Assembly: GCF_022682495.2 (NCBI RefSeq)
Contig: NC_071392.1
Span: 52,973,459 to 53,037,458 of the forward strand
Length of the DNA stretch: 64,000 bases
Source of the DNA: Desmodus rotundus
Taxonomy: Eukaryota > Chordata > Mammalia > Chiroptera > Phyllostomidae
Direction: 5' to 3'
Every line of letters begins with the position of its first letter. The stretch's first letter is position 1. A model generated the notes under the pieces. It saw only the letters and a list, made by a program, of their open reading frames with translations. It had not been told where the DNA came from and searched no databases. Below, piece after piece: positions 25,487 through 37,560 of the stretch. A program made the position numbers and the translations under genes.

Positions 25487-25698
25487 TTTTTAAAAATATT
25501 TTATTTTATTTATTTTTAGACACAGGGGAAGGGAGGGAGAAAGAGACGGAGAGAAACATCAATGTGTGATTTCCTCTTGCGCATCCCCTCCTGGGGACCT
25601 GGCTCACAACCCAGACATGTGTCCTGACTGGGAATTGAACCAGTGACCCTTTGGTTCGTAGGATGGCACTCAATCCCCTGAGCTACACCAGCCAGGGT
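25487..25698 (-). repeat. Ves-type SINE, inverted relative to its neighbour
   Basis: Antisense copy with 'gagaaacatcaatgtgtgat', 'gactgggaattgaaccagtg' and the end 'agctacaccagccagggtg'. It lies 57 bp from the sense copy at 25239-25429. Confidence 0.92.
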
Positions 25699-25877
25699 GT
25701 AAATAAAATCTTTGAAAAAAAAAAAAAACCTTTGAAACATACCTTCTACTCTCTATTGGGAAACTATGCATCCCTATTTTCAGTCTTTGTGACTGAGAAG
25801 GCCATTACAAATTATACCTCTGCCTTTATGGATGACAAGTGTCTCATGCTTGACCCACTCATCAAAACTACATTCTT

Positions 25878-27180
25878 TTGAGAGATTCAGGATGGCAGTG
25901 AAGTAGTGGAAGCTACTCTCACCTCCTCCCAGGATCAAACTGGAATGACACTAAGTTATAGAATAATCACCCTGAATAACCAACTGAAGAGTATATGAAG
26001 AGAAGTCTTATAACCAAGTATTTCAAGAAGCCACATAGAGACTGATAGGAAGGGCACAGATGTGAAAGGGTTGACCCTGCTTCTATGGGTGGGGCTGAGA
26101 TATGGGAGGGGTATCTCAGCTGTGGAGGGCTCCTACTGGTGTGGGGTCTAAACCCCAAGCCAAGCTTCTCAGCCCAGTGCACCAGAACCAAATAGAGCAT
26201 AATATCCAGCTATGAAAAGCAACAGGGTTTTTGTCCTTCAGGGAGAGGGGGGAGCCTGCTAGAGACAGAGGCACTCTCTTAAAGGGTGAATGCATAAAGT
26301 TTTGTTCACAGCTACTCACTCTGGACTCCTGGCGAGGGATGGCAGAGTGGTCTAGGTCATGTGAGGAGAGTCTGTGTTTTGTGGCTCTGGGAGGGAGCTG
26401 AGGGACAGCTGCCGGGATCCCTGTGCTGAGTCATTTTCCTATACTAAGACATCTTTCTTGAGTGGAGAACTCCTGCCCATGCAGCATCAGCTGGGGGGAA
26501 ACAATACTGCCACCCTCCAGACTCCCCCTTATCCCACTCTGTGGATCTTACACACTGCTGAGGAGTGCAACCAGAAACTCTCTGAGTGACTGAGCCTAAC
26601 ATTCAACCAGCAAGTGAAGGCAGGTGAGATGGATATTGCTGGGGTGTTTCAGGACTTTGGCTGACCTTCCCCCAGGCCCAGTGCTGGTAAAAAACACTGA
26701 ACTTGGTGTACATCTTGGTCCTTCCTGTGCTCACCCAGGCCCAAGAAGAGGCACCGCAAACTGTGGATCACTGGTAGCTCCAAACAGGTTGTTGAGGGTA
26801 GGTCACAAGTAGCATCTTACACTGGCCTGTATCAGAGTCCCTCCCAAGAGATGCAGAACCAACACAACCAGTGGCCAGCTTCCAACAACATCAGAGGAGG
26901 ATACAATAGGCTTCACAAGTGGCATATCCAAAGGGAAATCTTGGTAGTCACCAAACCCTGCTGAGGTAAATTCTCCTTTGTTTGGTCAGCACCTGCACAG
27001 CAGCTTGTATGGCATGGTTGGGGTTGAGTTTCACAGTCAGCTAGCCTGAGGTCTATCCCATGTATGAACAGGCCAATAGCAAATAAGTAAGAACAGGAGG
27101 GCCTCCCATAACTCACACAAGGGACATTCCTGGAGCACTCAGCTCAGGCAATCAAGGAGACTGCACCACTGGACCAAATA
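25878..27180 (+). repeat. Old L1 5' UTR-type sequence
   Basis: Begins near an L1-like 5' end ('ttcaggatggcagtgaagta') and continues with CT/GA-rich sequence characteristic of L1M 5' UTRs ('gatatgggaggggtatctca', 'ccaagcttctcagccca'). Shares this layout with the block at 56958-58060. Confidence 0.55.
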
Positions 27181-27189
27181 TGACATAGT

Positions 27190-27611
27190 AAATAAGGCAC
27201 CTATCAAGACTGGGAGTAACAATTCCTATCAAGAAACCAAAGGCATATTTCACAGAAACTGCACAAATATTTTTAAAAAATTGTATGGAACCAAAGAGAC
27301 CCTAAATAGCCACAGCAATCCTGAGAAAGAACAAAGCTAGAGAAATCATGCTACCAGATATCAAAATATAGTACAAAGCCAAGGTAATCAAAACAGAATG
27401 GTACTGGCCTAAAAACATACATATAGATTCATGGAACAGAATAGAGAGCCTAGAAATAAGCCCACACCTTTATAGTAATATTTGACAAATAAGGCAAGAA
27501 CACACAATGGGGTAACGATAGTCTATTCAATAAATGGCGTTGGGAAAATTGAACAGATATGTGCAAAAAAAAAAAAAAAAAGAAAGAAAGAAAGAAACTA
27601 GACCATATTTG
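27190..27611 (+). repeat. L1 ORF2 3'-part fragment
   Basis: Sense phrases 'ctaccagatatcaaaatata', 'atggtactggcctaaaaaca', 'ttcaataaatggcgttggga', 'gaaactagaccat' follow L1 ORF2 order. A run of A with (GAAA)n at 27567-27597 has grown inside it. It ends abruptly where the half-L1 copy begins. Confidence 0.7.
27567..27597 (+). repeat. A-run plus (GAAA)n
   Basis: About 17 A followed by four GAAA units, expanded from an A-rich stretch in L1 ORF2. Confidence 0.9.
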
Positions 27612-29602
27612 ACCAGAACTGACAGAAAATCCAACGGCAAGGAGGTCCGACACCAAGTAGATAAAAAAGAAACATTCATCCAGACCAGTAGGAGGGACTG
27701 AGACGGGCAGCGGGGGCGGAGAGGACTCGAGTTGATGTGGCGGGATTGAGACTGGTGGAGTGTGGGACGAACGGGGCAGGCAGTCTGACCACTAGCAGAC
27801 CATGCGGCCCTATATTCGCACACAGATAAACCGAGACGGCCAGACTCAGAGTGGCAGAGAACGGGGCAGGCAGAGCGGCAGGTAGCACCACACAGCCTCA
27901 CATTCGCACATAGGTAAACCTGGGATCAACAGCAGGGGAGCAAAGCAGATCGCGCAACTCAGGGCTCCAGCGCGGGGGTGGGAGGGGTAGGGGGGTGGGG
28001 AGGTGGGGGTGGAAATAAAGCCTCAAACCTCTGAGTGAAAACACCCATGGGGGTTGGGGCGGCAGCAGGAGAAACTCCCAGCCTCACAGGAGAGGTCGTT
28101 GGAGAGACCCACAGGGTCCAGAGTGTGCACAAGCCCACACACTCGGGAGCCAGCACCAGAGGGGCCCAATTTGATTGTTTGTAGCAGAGGGAGGGACTCA
28201 AACCCGGTGGAGAGTACAGCAAGCATCATTGCTCCCTCTCAGCACCTCCCCCACATACAGCGTCACAGTGCAGTGACCAGCATTACCCCGCTCCAGGGAA
28301 CACCTAACGCTCCGCCCCTTTAAGTAACAGATGCACAAAAAAAAAAAAAAAAAAAGGCCCAAATGACAGAACACTTCAAAGCTCCAGAAATAATTCAACT
28401 AAGCAGCGAATAGATAGCCAACCTATCAGATGCACAGTTCAAAACACTGGTAATTAGGACGCTCACAGAATTGGTTGAATTTGTTCGAAAACTAGATGAA
28501 AAAATGAAGCCTATGCCAAGAGAAACAAAGGAAAATGTACAGGGAACCAATAGTGATGCGAAGGAAACTGGGACTCAAATCAATGGTGTGGACCAGAAGG
28601 AAGAAAGAAACATCCAACCAGAAAAGAATGAAGACACAAGAATTCAGAAAAATGAGGAGAGGCTTAGGAACCTCCAGGACATCTTGAAATGTTCCAACAT
28701 CCGAATTATAGGGGTGCCAGAAAGAGAAGAGGAAGAACAAAAAAATTGAAAACTTATTTGAACAAATAATGAAGGAGAACTTCCCCAGTCCGGCAAAGGA
28801 AATAGACTTCCAGGAAGTCCAGGAAGCTCAGAGAGTCCCAAAGAAGCTGGATCCAAGGAGGAACACACCAAGGCACATCGTAATTACATTAGCCAAGATA
28901 AAACAGAAGGAGAGAATGTTAGAACCAGCAAGAGATAAGGACACAGTTACCTACAAAGGGGTTCCCATAAGACTGTCAGCTGATTTTTCAAAAGAGACCT
29001 TACAGGGAAGAAGGGACTGGCAAGAAGTATTCAAAATCATGAAAGGCGAGGGCCTACATCCAAGATTACTGTATCCAGAAAAGCTATCATTTAGAATGGA
29101 AGGGAAGATAAAGTGCTTCTCAGATAAGGTCAAGTTAAAGGAGTTCATCATCACCAAGCCATTATTATATGAAATGTTAAAGGGACTTATCTAAGAAAAA
29201 GAAGATCAAAAATATGAACAGTAAAAATGACAGCAAGCTCACAGTTATAAACAACCACACCTAAAACCAAAACAAAAGAAAACTAAGCAAACAACTAGAA
29301 CAGAAACAGAACCACAGAAATGGAGATCACATGGAGGGTTATCAACAGGGGATTGGGAGGGGGAGAGAGGGGGGGAAAGGTACAGAGAATAAATAGCATA
29401 AATGATAGGTGGAATATAGACAGGGGGAGGGTAAGAATAGTGTAGGAAATGTAGAAGCCAAAGACCTTATAAGTATGACCCATGGACATGAACTATAGGG
29501 GGGGAATGTGGGAGGGAGGGGGTGGGCCCAATGGAGTTGAGTGAAGGGGCAGAAATGGGACAACTGTAATAGCATAATCAATAAATATATCGAAAAAAAA
29601 AA
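27612..29602 (+). mobile_element. Half-L1-like element, copy B (5'-truncated, ORF1-only)
   Basis: Starts about 90 bp inside the family's 5' end ('accagaactgacagaaaatc'). Then come a GC-rich 5' UTR (27612-28336), a run of 19 A (28337-28355), and ORF1. The first ATG found in copy C is replaced here by AAG. A stop lies at 28408-28410, and a one-base A insertion at about 28741 shifts the frame. Readable protein: MVEFVRKLDEKMKPMPRETK..., the RRM-like NIRIIGVPEREEEEQ, and after the shift a C-terminal domain with ITLAKIKQKERMLEPARDKD, LSADFSKETLQGRRDWQEVF and LLYPEKLSFRMEGKIK, ending GLI at TAA 29192-29194. A 3' UTR of about 400 bp ends 'gggacaactgtaatagcata' and an A-tail. No ORF2. Confidence 0.88.
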
Positions 29603-29719
29603 GAAGAGGAGTTCATGAAAAAAAAATGTTAGAATCTCAGTCTATGACTTGAATTAAGTCAATAACTGAACACAGCAAACTAAAAAAACCTGTTTTCAAT
29701 TGTTTTTTTTGTTTATCAT

Positions 29720-29965
29720 AGATATCTTTTAAAACAGCAGTTGTGTTTAATGTTTGCTACATCAGATGACAGAAATAATGTATGCTCCCAAAGAAAAATG
29801 CAAACAATTCAGAAATGTGTGAAGCAGAATGTGAAAATCTCTGTAACCTCAATCCAGTCAACAGATTCAACCTTCCAAAGACTTTATATGCATAAACAAA
29901 TGCTTCTTAAAAAATTGGTATCATACTACAGTTTTTCACTACCCCACTACAGTTCTTTTTTGTAG
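29720..29965 (-). repeat. Old L1-type 3' fragment
   Basis: Contains 'aaatgcaaacaattcagaaatg', 'tgaagcagaatgtgaaaatc' and 'tatatgcataaacaaatgc', resembling L1M 3' regions; the strand call is tentative. Confidence 0.35.
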
Positions 29966-30450
29966 TCATCTCGAATTTTTCAAGTTGTGAGGTTCAGAAA
30001 AATCCAACTTAAATTGACCTATACAGAAAGAGTACTTAACTGACAAAATCCAGGAACTGGATGGATAGAGCTTAGATATGCCATCAGTTCTTGCATTTGC
30101 TCTCTCATTGTTTATTCTGCTGTTTCCTGTCTTGGTCCAGTTGTCCAGCAGACTCTACCTTCATGGAAAGTTTGGAAAAATGGGAGGAGGGTTTATTTAT
30201 GTTGAAAACTCCCTGACTACCTTGCACCCAGAGTTATGAATATAAATTCAGTTTTGCCAGTTAGATGCACTTGCCCAAGATTTGGAAGGTGAAAGCGCGT
30301 CAGAGACCATCTTCAATATGGCTTCTGGCTGTCACCACTGGTTAGAAAAATTGTGGTTTTCCTGAGATTCCAATGTTCATTTGCCAGCTTCCTAGATGCC
30401 TCCAGCTTCTTGACTTAATAATTCCTTAGTCCCTGGATGCAACTTCAGTT
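29966..30450. other. Unclassified old repeat, probable
   Basis: No gene. The block resembles that at 19930-20240 in style ('ggtgaaagcgcgtcagagac', 'tatggcttctggctgtcacc'). The family was not assigned. Confidence 0.3.
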
Positions 30451-30454
30451 TTCT

Positions 30455-30590
30455 GTTGTCTAGGTAATGTACCACAGTTTGTTTTTCCATTTACATATTG
30501 AAGGACAATGTTGGTTGCTTCCAAGTTTTGCAGTTATGTTATAAACATTTGTGTGCAGGGCTTTCTTATGGTGGGGGAAGACTGTAAAAA
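30455..30590 (-). repeat. L1 ORF2 C-terminal fragment
   Basis: On the minus strand it encodes a decayed version of the ...KLGSNQHCPSICKWKNKLWYI ending found at the end of L1 ORF2. Confidence 0.6.
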
Positions 30591-31310
30591 ATATTTTTGT
30601 GTTTTCACTATACAAATCTAGATTGTTAAAAAAAAAGAAACTCACATACATACAAATGTTAAAAACAAAGTTCCTTGGTTTTGTACACAGTTCATATTTT
30701 CACATTTATTTATACCTTTGTTCAAAGCTATTTAATGAGTGCTATTTACTATGTCAAAACACCATGCAAGTCTCTTATTTCCTTACTCAAAAAGGGCACA
30801 CATTTTTGGTACTCAAAAGTCATTTTACACATATGTCTCTGCTCCCAAATACAGGTATTTTGCTTTTCATAATCACGTTAAAATACTACCTTAAATGGCC
30901 TTCATGTTCACATACTACCTGCTATGATATTTCTACTCACATGTACAAAAATCATGCTAAACTAACTGGCCATTTTCAACTTTGCACCCCAGTCTTGTGA
31001 CTTCCCTTTGGATTGGATTGTCAAATAGTTATTATTGGTGCCAATTCAATGTCAACAGGATCCCCCAATTTGGAGTGCAGAGAAGGAAGCTTTATTCAGT
31101 GCAAACAGTGATACAGCAAGGGTGCGAAAGCAGCACTGCTGTGGGACAGCTCAATTATAATGAAGTGTTGCCGTGGAATCCACTCAGCGATGGTCTTCTC
31201 TAATCTGGCTATATGTTAGAGATCTTTGGTGTTTCAGATCTAGTGGTGGGAAATGCAGTCTTCAGTCTTCAGTGGAAAGTGTGCTCCTTGTGTGAAGGTT
31301 TTGGTTGGAT
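30591..31310. other. No recognised feature
   Basis: AT-rich stretch between two L1 fragments. An ORF of 149 codons at 30551-31000 (+) lacks any recognisable domain. It has biased Phe/Leu/Tyr content, as expected from AT-rich noncoding sequence. Confidence 0.4.
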
Positions 31311-31314
31311 GTAA

Positions 31315-33020
31315 ATTTTCAACTCATTTGGGTAGCCAAAAAATGGGATTGCTGGATCTTTTGGTAAGAGTATGTATAGTTTGGTAAGAAACTTGGAAAC
31401 TGTCTTCCAAATCAGCTGTACCATTTTGCATTCCCACCAGCAATGAAGGAGAGTTTCTGTTGTTCTGCATTCTTGTCAGCATTTAGTGTTGTCAGTGATT
31501 TAGATTTTTGCCATTGGGTTTAACCAATGAGAATGGTATCTCATTGATTTACATTTATATTCTCCCCATCTGTGACTTCTCTTTTCAGAGCGGAGATTTT
31601 CAATTTTAATGAAATATAGCTTATTTTTTCTTTCATGGATCATGCTTTTAGTGTCATATTTAAAAAGTCATTGCCAAACCAAAGGTCATCTAGATTTTCT
31701 CCAGTGTTTTCTTCTTTATAGGTTTGTGTTTTACATAAGGTATAAGGTTTGCATGTGGAAGCCCAGTTGTTCCAGGGCCATTTGTTAAAAAGACTATTGT
31801 TTTATGGCATTATCAAATGTGTCAAAAAAGTCTTTACTCGTTTGTCAATGACCAGTTAACTACATTTGTGTGACTCTATTTGTGGTCTCTGTATTTTGTC
31901 CCATTGACCTAGTTTTCTATTGTTTCACCAATAACACATAGTCTTGGTAACTGTAGCTGTATAGTAAGTCTTGATATCAGGCTGTGTCAGTCCTATAACA
32001 GTGTTCTTTTTCTATATTGTGTTGGCTATTTTGGGTCTTTTGCCTTTACAATTAAACTTTAAATTAAATCTGTCAATATTTGCAAAATAACTCCTGGGAT
32101 TTTGGTTGGGACTATATTGAGCCTATTAAATCAAATTGGGAAGAACTGGTATCTTGAACATAGAGTCTTCCTGTCCAGGTACATGGGATATCTCCATCTA
32201 TTTAAATTTTAAAAAATTCTTTCCTCAGTTTTATAGTTGTCCTCATATACATCTTGTTAGCTTTACACATAATTTTTTTGGTACTGATGTAAGTTGTATT
32301 GGATTTTTAATTTCAAATTCAAATTGTTCATTGCTGGCATATAAGATAGCAATTAACTTTGGTATATTACGTGTTTATATTGCAAACTTGCTATAATTGC
32401 TTATTCAAGAACTTTTTTTTGATTATTTGTAATTTTCTACATAGGACAATTGTCATCTGCAAATACCGCTTTATTTTTCCTCCCCAACCTATATGCCATT
32501 TCACTCACTTTGCTTGTTTTGTTGTATTAGTTAGGGTTTCTAGTAAGACTGTGGAAAGCAGTGGTAAGAGGGGATATCCTTGTCTTGCTCCTGATCTTGG
32601 TTGGAAAGCATTAGGGTTCTCACCATTTAATATAATAGCTGTAGGTTTTTGGTAGATGTTCTTTATCAAGTTTTGGAAGTTCCCTTCTATTCCTACTTTG
32701 CTGAGAGTTTTAATCATGAATGGGTGCTGGATTTTGACAAATGCCTTTACTTCATCAATTGATAAGATCATATAATTTTTTTGGTTTAGTCTGTTGATAT
32801 GATGAAATACATTGATTTTTGAATGTTGAAGCAGTCTTGCATACCCGGAATACCACTTGTTCATACTACATTTCTTTTAATACATTGTCAAATTTAATTT
32901 ACTATTTCATTGAGGATGTTTGCATCTATAGTCATGAGAGATAATTGGTGTAGTTTTCCTTTCTTGTAATGTCTGTCTGGTTTTTGTATTGGTGTAATTC
33001 TGGCATTATCAAATGTGTCA
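31315..33020 (-). mobile_element. L1 ORF2 relic (reverse transcriptase region)
   Basis: On the minus strand the reverse-transcriptase wording is clear at 32864-32505: INRLNQKNYMILSIDEVKAF, KTLSKVGIEGNFQNLIKNIY and ILNGENPNAFQPRSGARQGY. These are L1 RT blocks including the region after the conserved RxGxRQGCPLSP motif (here [10 protein letters not shown]). The rest runs to 31315, with wording such as 'atgggattgctggatctttt'. No intact frame beyond 119 codons. Confidence 0.75.
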
Positions 33021-33600
33021 AGAGATCAAAGTATTTATTATGAAATATTAAAAAAATGAGAACAGTACATATAAACCCTGTAGCCAGCCTTAATACATTG
33101 TAATATTTTCCAACTTTGATAACTTGAAACACTTACCCATCCATCCAAATTTATGAGTCCTATATCTCCTCACCCATCCCCAAATAATTACTATTACAAA
33201 TATAGTATTTGTTACTTACATTCATTCATGTTTTCATACTATTACTTTACACTATACATCTATAAATAATACAAAGAATTATTTTGTAGGTGGTTACATT
33301 TTATGTGAAGAATATTACATACACTTTTTTTGGTTTTTCTTTGCTCAAAATTAGTTTGGGATTTTTCATGTTGTATCACATAGTTTTAATTCAATTGCTG
33401 AATTGGGCAAATATATAATTTATTCAGCCTTTCTCCTGTTGGTGGTCAGATTATTGCCAGCCTTTTGGTTACTGCAAAGAACATTCTTGAATATATCTCT
33501 GCACAAATTCAAGTGCTACATATTGTACAAGAAAATAATTCATGTTGTGTTTTAATTCTCTATGTGCAAGAATAATTTTCTGCAAGGAGGAGGGCTTTTA
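33021..33600 (-). repeat. Old L1 fragment
   Basis: Antisense L1M-type wording ('ctcctgttggtggtcagatt', 'acattcttgaatatatctct'). Confidence 0.45.
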
Positions 33601-33607
33601 GATACAT

Positions 33608-33833
33608 TTTTAAAAAAGATTTTATTTATTTGTTTTTAGAGAGAGGGGAACGGAGGGAAAAAGAGTGGGAGAAAAACATCAGTGTGTGAGAGAAACACTG
33701 ATTGGTTGCCTCTTGCATGTTCCCAACTGGTGACCTGGACTGTAATCCAGGCATGTGCCCTGACCTGGATCAGACCAGCAGCCTTTTGGTTTACAGGCCA
33801 GTGCTCAATCCACTGAGACACACCAGCCAAGAC
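33608..33833 (-). repeat. Ves-type SINE
   Basis: Antisense copy. Imperfect direct repeats (agatacattt / aggtactttt) flank it near 33600-33610 and 33834-33844. It carries two copies of the 'gagaaac/aaaaacatc' segment. Confidence 0.9.
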
Positions 33834-34205
33834 TAGGTACTTTTATTTAGTAAGACAATATTTTTATGATGAGTTAATTATGAAACAACACGGTCATAGT
33901 CCGCAGGTTATTATACAAACTTTGTGAGCAAATTCAACCTACTATCCCAACTCTAAGTAAATGAAAATATTTTATGCACAAATATTTTTAAAAGTTTACT
34001 TCTGTATAATCACATGTGGACAGTTAACAACCCCTGGAGGACTGTTAAATATGAATCTAAGAATGTTATAGGAATGAGTCATTGTCCTTCTGAGTAAACA
34101 AATATTTAGCAAGTACATTTAACCTAGTTTTATGGTAACTGCCATATAGTCTCTGACCTTTAAAAAACATTCTCTCTAACCATATTTGTATTCCCCAAAG
34201 TACTT

Positions 34206-34380
34206 AAAAAAATCTTCACCAGAGGATATGTTTATTGATTTTAGAGAGAGGGAGAAGGAGAGAAACATGATATGAGAGAGAAAAATCGATTGCTTCCTGT
34301 ATGTGCCCTGACCAAGGATTGAACCTTCAACCTTTTGGTATATGGGACAATGCTCCAACCTACTGAGCACACTGCCAGGC
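34206..34380 (-). repeat. Ves-type SINE with 13-bp perfect TSD
   Basis: Antisense copy of the 'cttcaccagaggatatgttt' subtype. Direct repeat ccccaaagtactt at 34193-34205 and 34381-34393. Confidence 0.92.
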
Positions 34381-34529
34381 CCCCAAAGTACTTTTGACAG
34401 TCTTAGACAGCTTTCTCATTCTATGCTACTATGACAAGTGGCTAATGTTTCCAGCTACAATTTTAAACAAGTTTAAATGACATTAATTGGGGTTTATAAT
34501 AATTTTATTCCACAATATCTAGACATGAA

Positions 34530-34965
34530 TTTCCTGGGTTTCAGGATTTTGAGAATCTTCATTTTCACTATATTGACAAATGCTCTCTAGAGTGGTTCTA
34601 CCAGTTTATACTCGAATGAGCTCCTATGTAGTGTAGGATGCTCCACATACTCACCAACACTTTTTATTGTCAGACCTTAAAAGTTTCATCAATTTAATGA
34701 CTGTGATGTGAAGTCACACTGACATCAATTTTGATTATTAGAAATTCATATGGTTATTGTCCATGCAGGTTTTCTTTTGTATACTTGTCTTTCTTGGCTG
34801 ACAAGCAGCCACGGGGCTGCTTGCCTTTCTGAGTTGTAGATATTCTTTACATGTTCTGGATAGGAATAATTTGTTAGTTATGTGTGTTCTTAAATAGCCT
34901 ATCCTTTATGGTGCCATTTGTTGTGTTTTAATATTAATAATCAAATCTGTCAACCTTTTATGTGC
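34530..34965 (-). repeat. Old L1 fragment
   Basis: Antisense L1M-type 3' half: 'gacaaatgctctctagagtg', 'tactcaccaacactttttat', 'gttgtagatattctttacat'. Confidence 0.5.
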
Positions 34966-34974
34966 TTTTAAAAA

Positions 34975-37225
34975 AATTGAATTTATTGTTGTCACATTGG
35001 CTAATATAATTATATATGTTAAAGGGGTACAATTCTATAATATTGTGTGTTCACCACTCCAAGTCATGTTTCTTTCCATCACTGTTTATCCCCTTTTACC
35101 CTCTCCTACTTCTACCCACCATAATTTCCCTCTAGTAATGACTATACTTTTGTATAAGAGGTTTTTTTTCCCTTTAATCCCTTTAATTGTTTTACTCCTC
35201 CTGCCTCCCCTCAAAACACACCTGTCTGTTCTCTGTATCTGAGTCTGTTTCTATTTTGTTAGTTCATTTTGTTCATTAGATTCCACATATAAGAGAAATC
35301 ATAAAATGTTTGTCTTTTTCTGACTGGCTTATTTCACTTAGCGTAATGCTGTCCAGGCCCATCCATGCTGTTGCAAAAGGTAAGATTCCACCCCCCCACC
35401 TATTATTATTATTATTTTTTTACAGCTGAGTAGTATTCCATTGCGTAAATATACCACAACTTTTTTATCCACTCATATACTGATGGGCAGTTGGGCTGCT
35501 TCCAAATCTCGGCTATTGTAAAGAAGGCTGCAATGAACAAAGGGGTGCATATATTCTTCTGAATTAGCGTTTCAGGTTTCTTTGGATACATTCTCAAAAG
35601 TATCACTGGGTGATGAGGCAGTTCCATTTTTAATTTTTTAATATAACTCCATACTGCTTTCCACAGTAGCTGCACCAACCTACATTCCCATCAAAAGTGC
35701 ACAAGGATTCCCTTTTCTCTACAGCCTTGTCAGCACTTGTTATATGTTGATTTATTGGTGATAGCCATTTGACCAGTGTGAGGTGATATCTCATTGTGGT
35801 TTTAATTTGCATTTCTCCAATGACTAGTAAAGTTGAAAATCTTTTCATATGTCTATCGGCCATCTATATGTTCTCTTTGGAGAAGTGTCTATTCAGGTCC
35901 TTTACCCACTGTTTAATTGGATTGTTTTTTGGTGTAGAGTTTTATAAGTTCTTTATAACTTTTGGATATTAACCCCCTATTAAATGTATCATTGGTGAAT
36001 ATGTTCTCCCATTCAATGGGTTTTCATTTTGTTGATGGTTTCCTTTCCTGTGCAAAAACTTTTTAGTTTGATGTACCCCAACGTGTTTAGTTTTTCCTTT
36101 GTTTCTGTAGGGCAAGGAGATATATCAGAAAAAAATATTGTTATAAGAAATGTTCAAGATTTTACTATGTTTCCTTATAGAATTTTTATGGTTTGGAATC
36201 TAACATTTAAATCTTTAATCCATTTTGAGTTTATTCTTGTGTGTGGTGTAAGAAGATGGTCCAGTTTTGTTTTTTAAGGTTTTTTTGCTTGTATCTGTCC
36301 ACTTTTCCCAATACCATTTACTGCATAGATTGTCTTTATAGCATGGTATGTTGTTGATTCCTTTGTCAAATATTAATTGACCATAAAGGTTTGTGTTTGT
36401 TTCTGGGCTCTCTATTCTGTTCCATTGATCTATATGTCTATTTTTATGCCAATATCATGCTGTTTTGATTGATTTGGCCTTGTAGTATATTTTGATGTCA
36501 GGTAGCATGATTCTTACAAATTTGTTCTTCTTTCTCAAGACTGCTGTGGCTATTCAGGGTGTTTTTGTGGTTCCATATGAATTTTTGCAATTTTGTGCTA
36601 GTTCTGTGAAATAGGCCATTGGTATCTTGACAGGAATTACGTGGAATCTATATATTGCTTTGGTTAGTATGAACCTTTTACTGCTTCCTATCCATGAACA
36701 TGGTATATGCTTCCACTTAATTTGTATCTTCTTCGACTTCTTTTTTAGTCTTATAATTTTCCAAGTACAGGTCTCTTGCATCCTTGGTTAGGTTTATTCC
36801 AAGGAATTTTATTTTTTGATGCAATTGTAAATGGGATTGTTTTCTTAGTTTCTATTTCAGATAGTTCGTTATTGATATATAGAAGTGCAACTGATTTTGG
36901 GATATTTTATCCTATACTTTACTTAATTCATCTATCAGTTTTACTAGTTTTTTTTTTTTTTTTGTAGAATCTTTAGGGTTCTCTATATACAGTATTATGC
37001 CATCTGCAAATAATGAGTTTTACTTTTTTTCTTCCCAATTTGGATGCCTTTTATTTCTTCTTCTCCTCTGGATTGCTGTGGCTAGGACTTCCAGTATTAT
37101 GTTGAATAAGTGTGGTAAAAGTGGGTATCCTTGTCTTGTTCCTGTTCTTGAGGGAAACTTAAATGCTTTTTGTATCTTGTATAAGAAATCCTTGCCTATT
37201 ACAAATTCATAATATATGCTGCCTA
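34975..37225 (-). mobile_element. 5'-truncated L1 (3' half of ORF2 plus 3' UTR)
   Basis: A 2.25-kb antisense L1. The ORF2 C-terminus is clear at 35678-35412: AEIWKQPNCPSVYEWIKKLW and then YYSAVKK with a stop, the usual L1 ORF2 end. Further up, ORF2 wording continues ([12 protein letters not shown]... at 36781-36554) to about 37200, within the reverse-transcriptase region. The 3' UTR lies at 34975-35410. Frameshifts break it. It is younger-looking than the L1M debris around it. Confidence 0.8.
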
Positions 37226-37229
37226 TGTT

Positions 37230-37560
37230 TTCTTTTTTTGGGTTTTACTTTTCACATTCAGGCCTTTATGTGTGAATTTGCCTCTTAAGTCTCTATTTTT
37301 GTTTCTTCTGCATTAGCTCGTTTATTCTGCACCAGTCATTAGTTTTATCTGGTAGAGCAAGCCTGGCTACATTTTTAAGTGTTATGACTAATTCGACCAT
37401 TCTATATAAATATTGGAATTATTTTGCAAGATCCACAAAAATTTTGATATTTTGGAATTAGATTGACTTTATAGATTCAGAGAATGGACATATGTCCAAT
37501 GCCGATCTTTCCATAAATAAATATCTGTGCCTTTGTCATGCTTTTTAAAAGTAATTTAAA
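37230..37560 (-). repeat. Old L1 ORF2 fragment
   Basis: Antisense wording 'gagcaagcctggctacattt'-like and 'agattcagagaatggacata'. A separate, more decayed L1 than its neighbour. Confidence 0.4.

Noticed and set aside
30551..31000. 149-codon ORF between L1 fragments
   Set aside because: Composition is that of AT-rich noncoding DNA, with no domain and no conserved neighbour.
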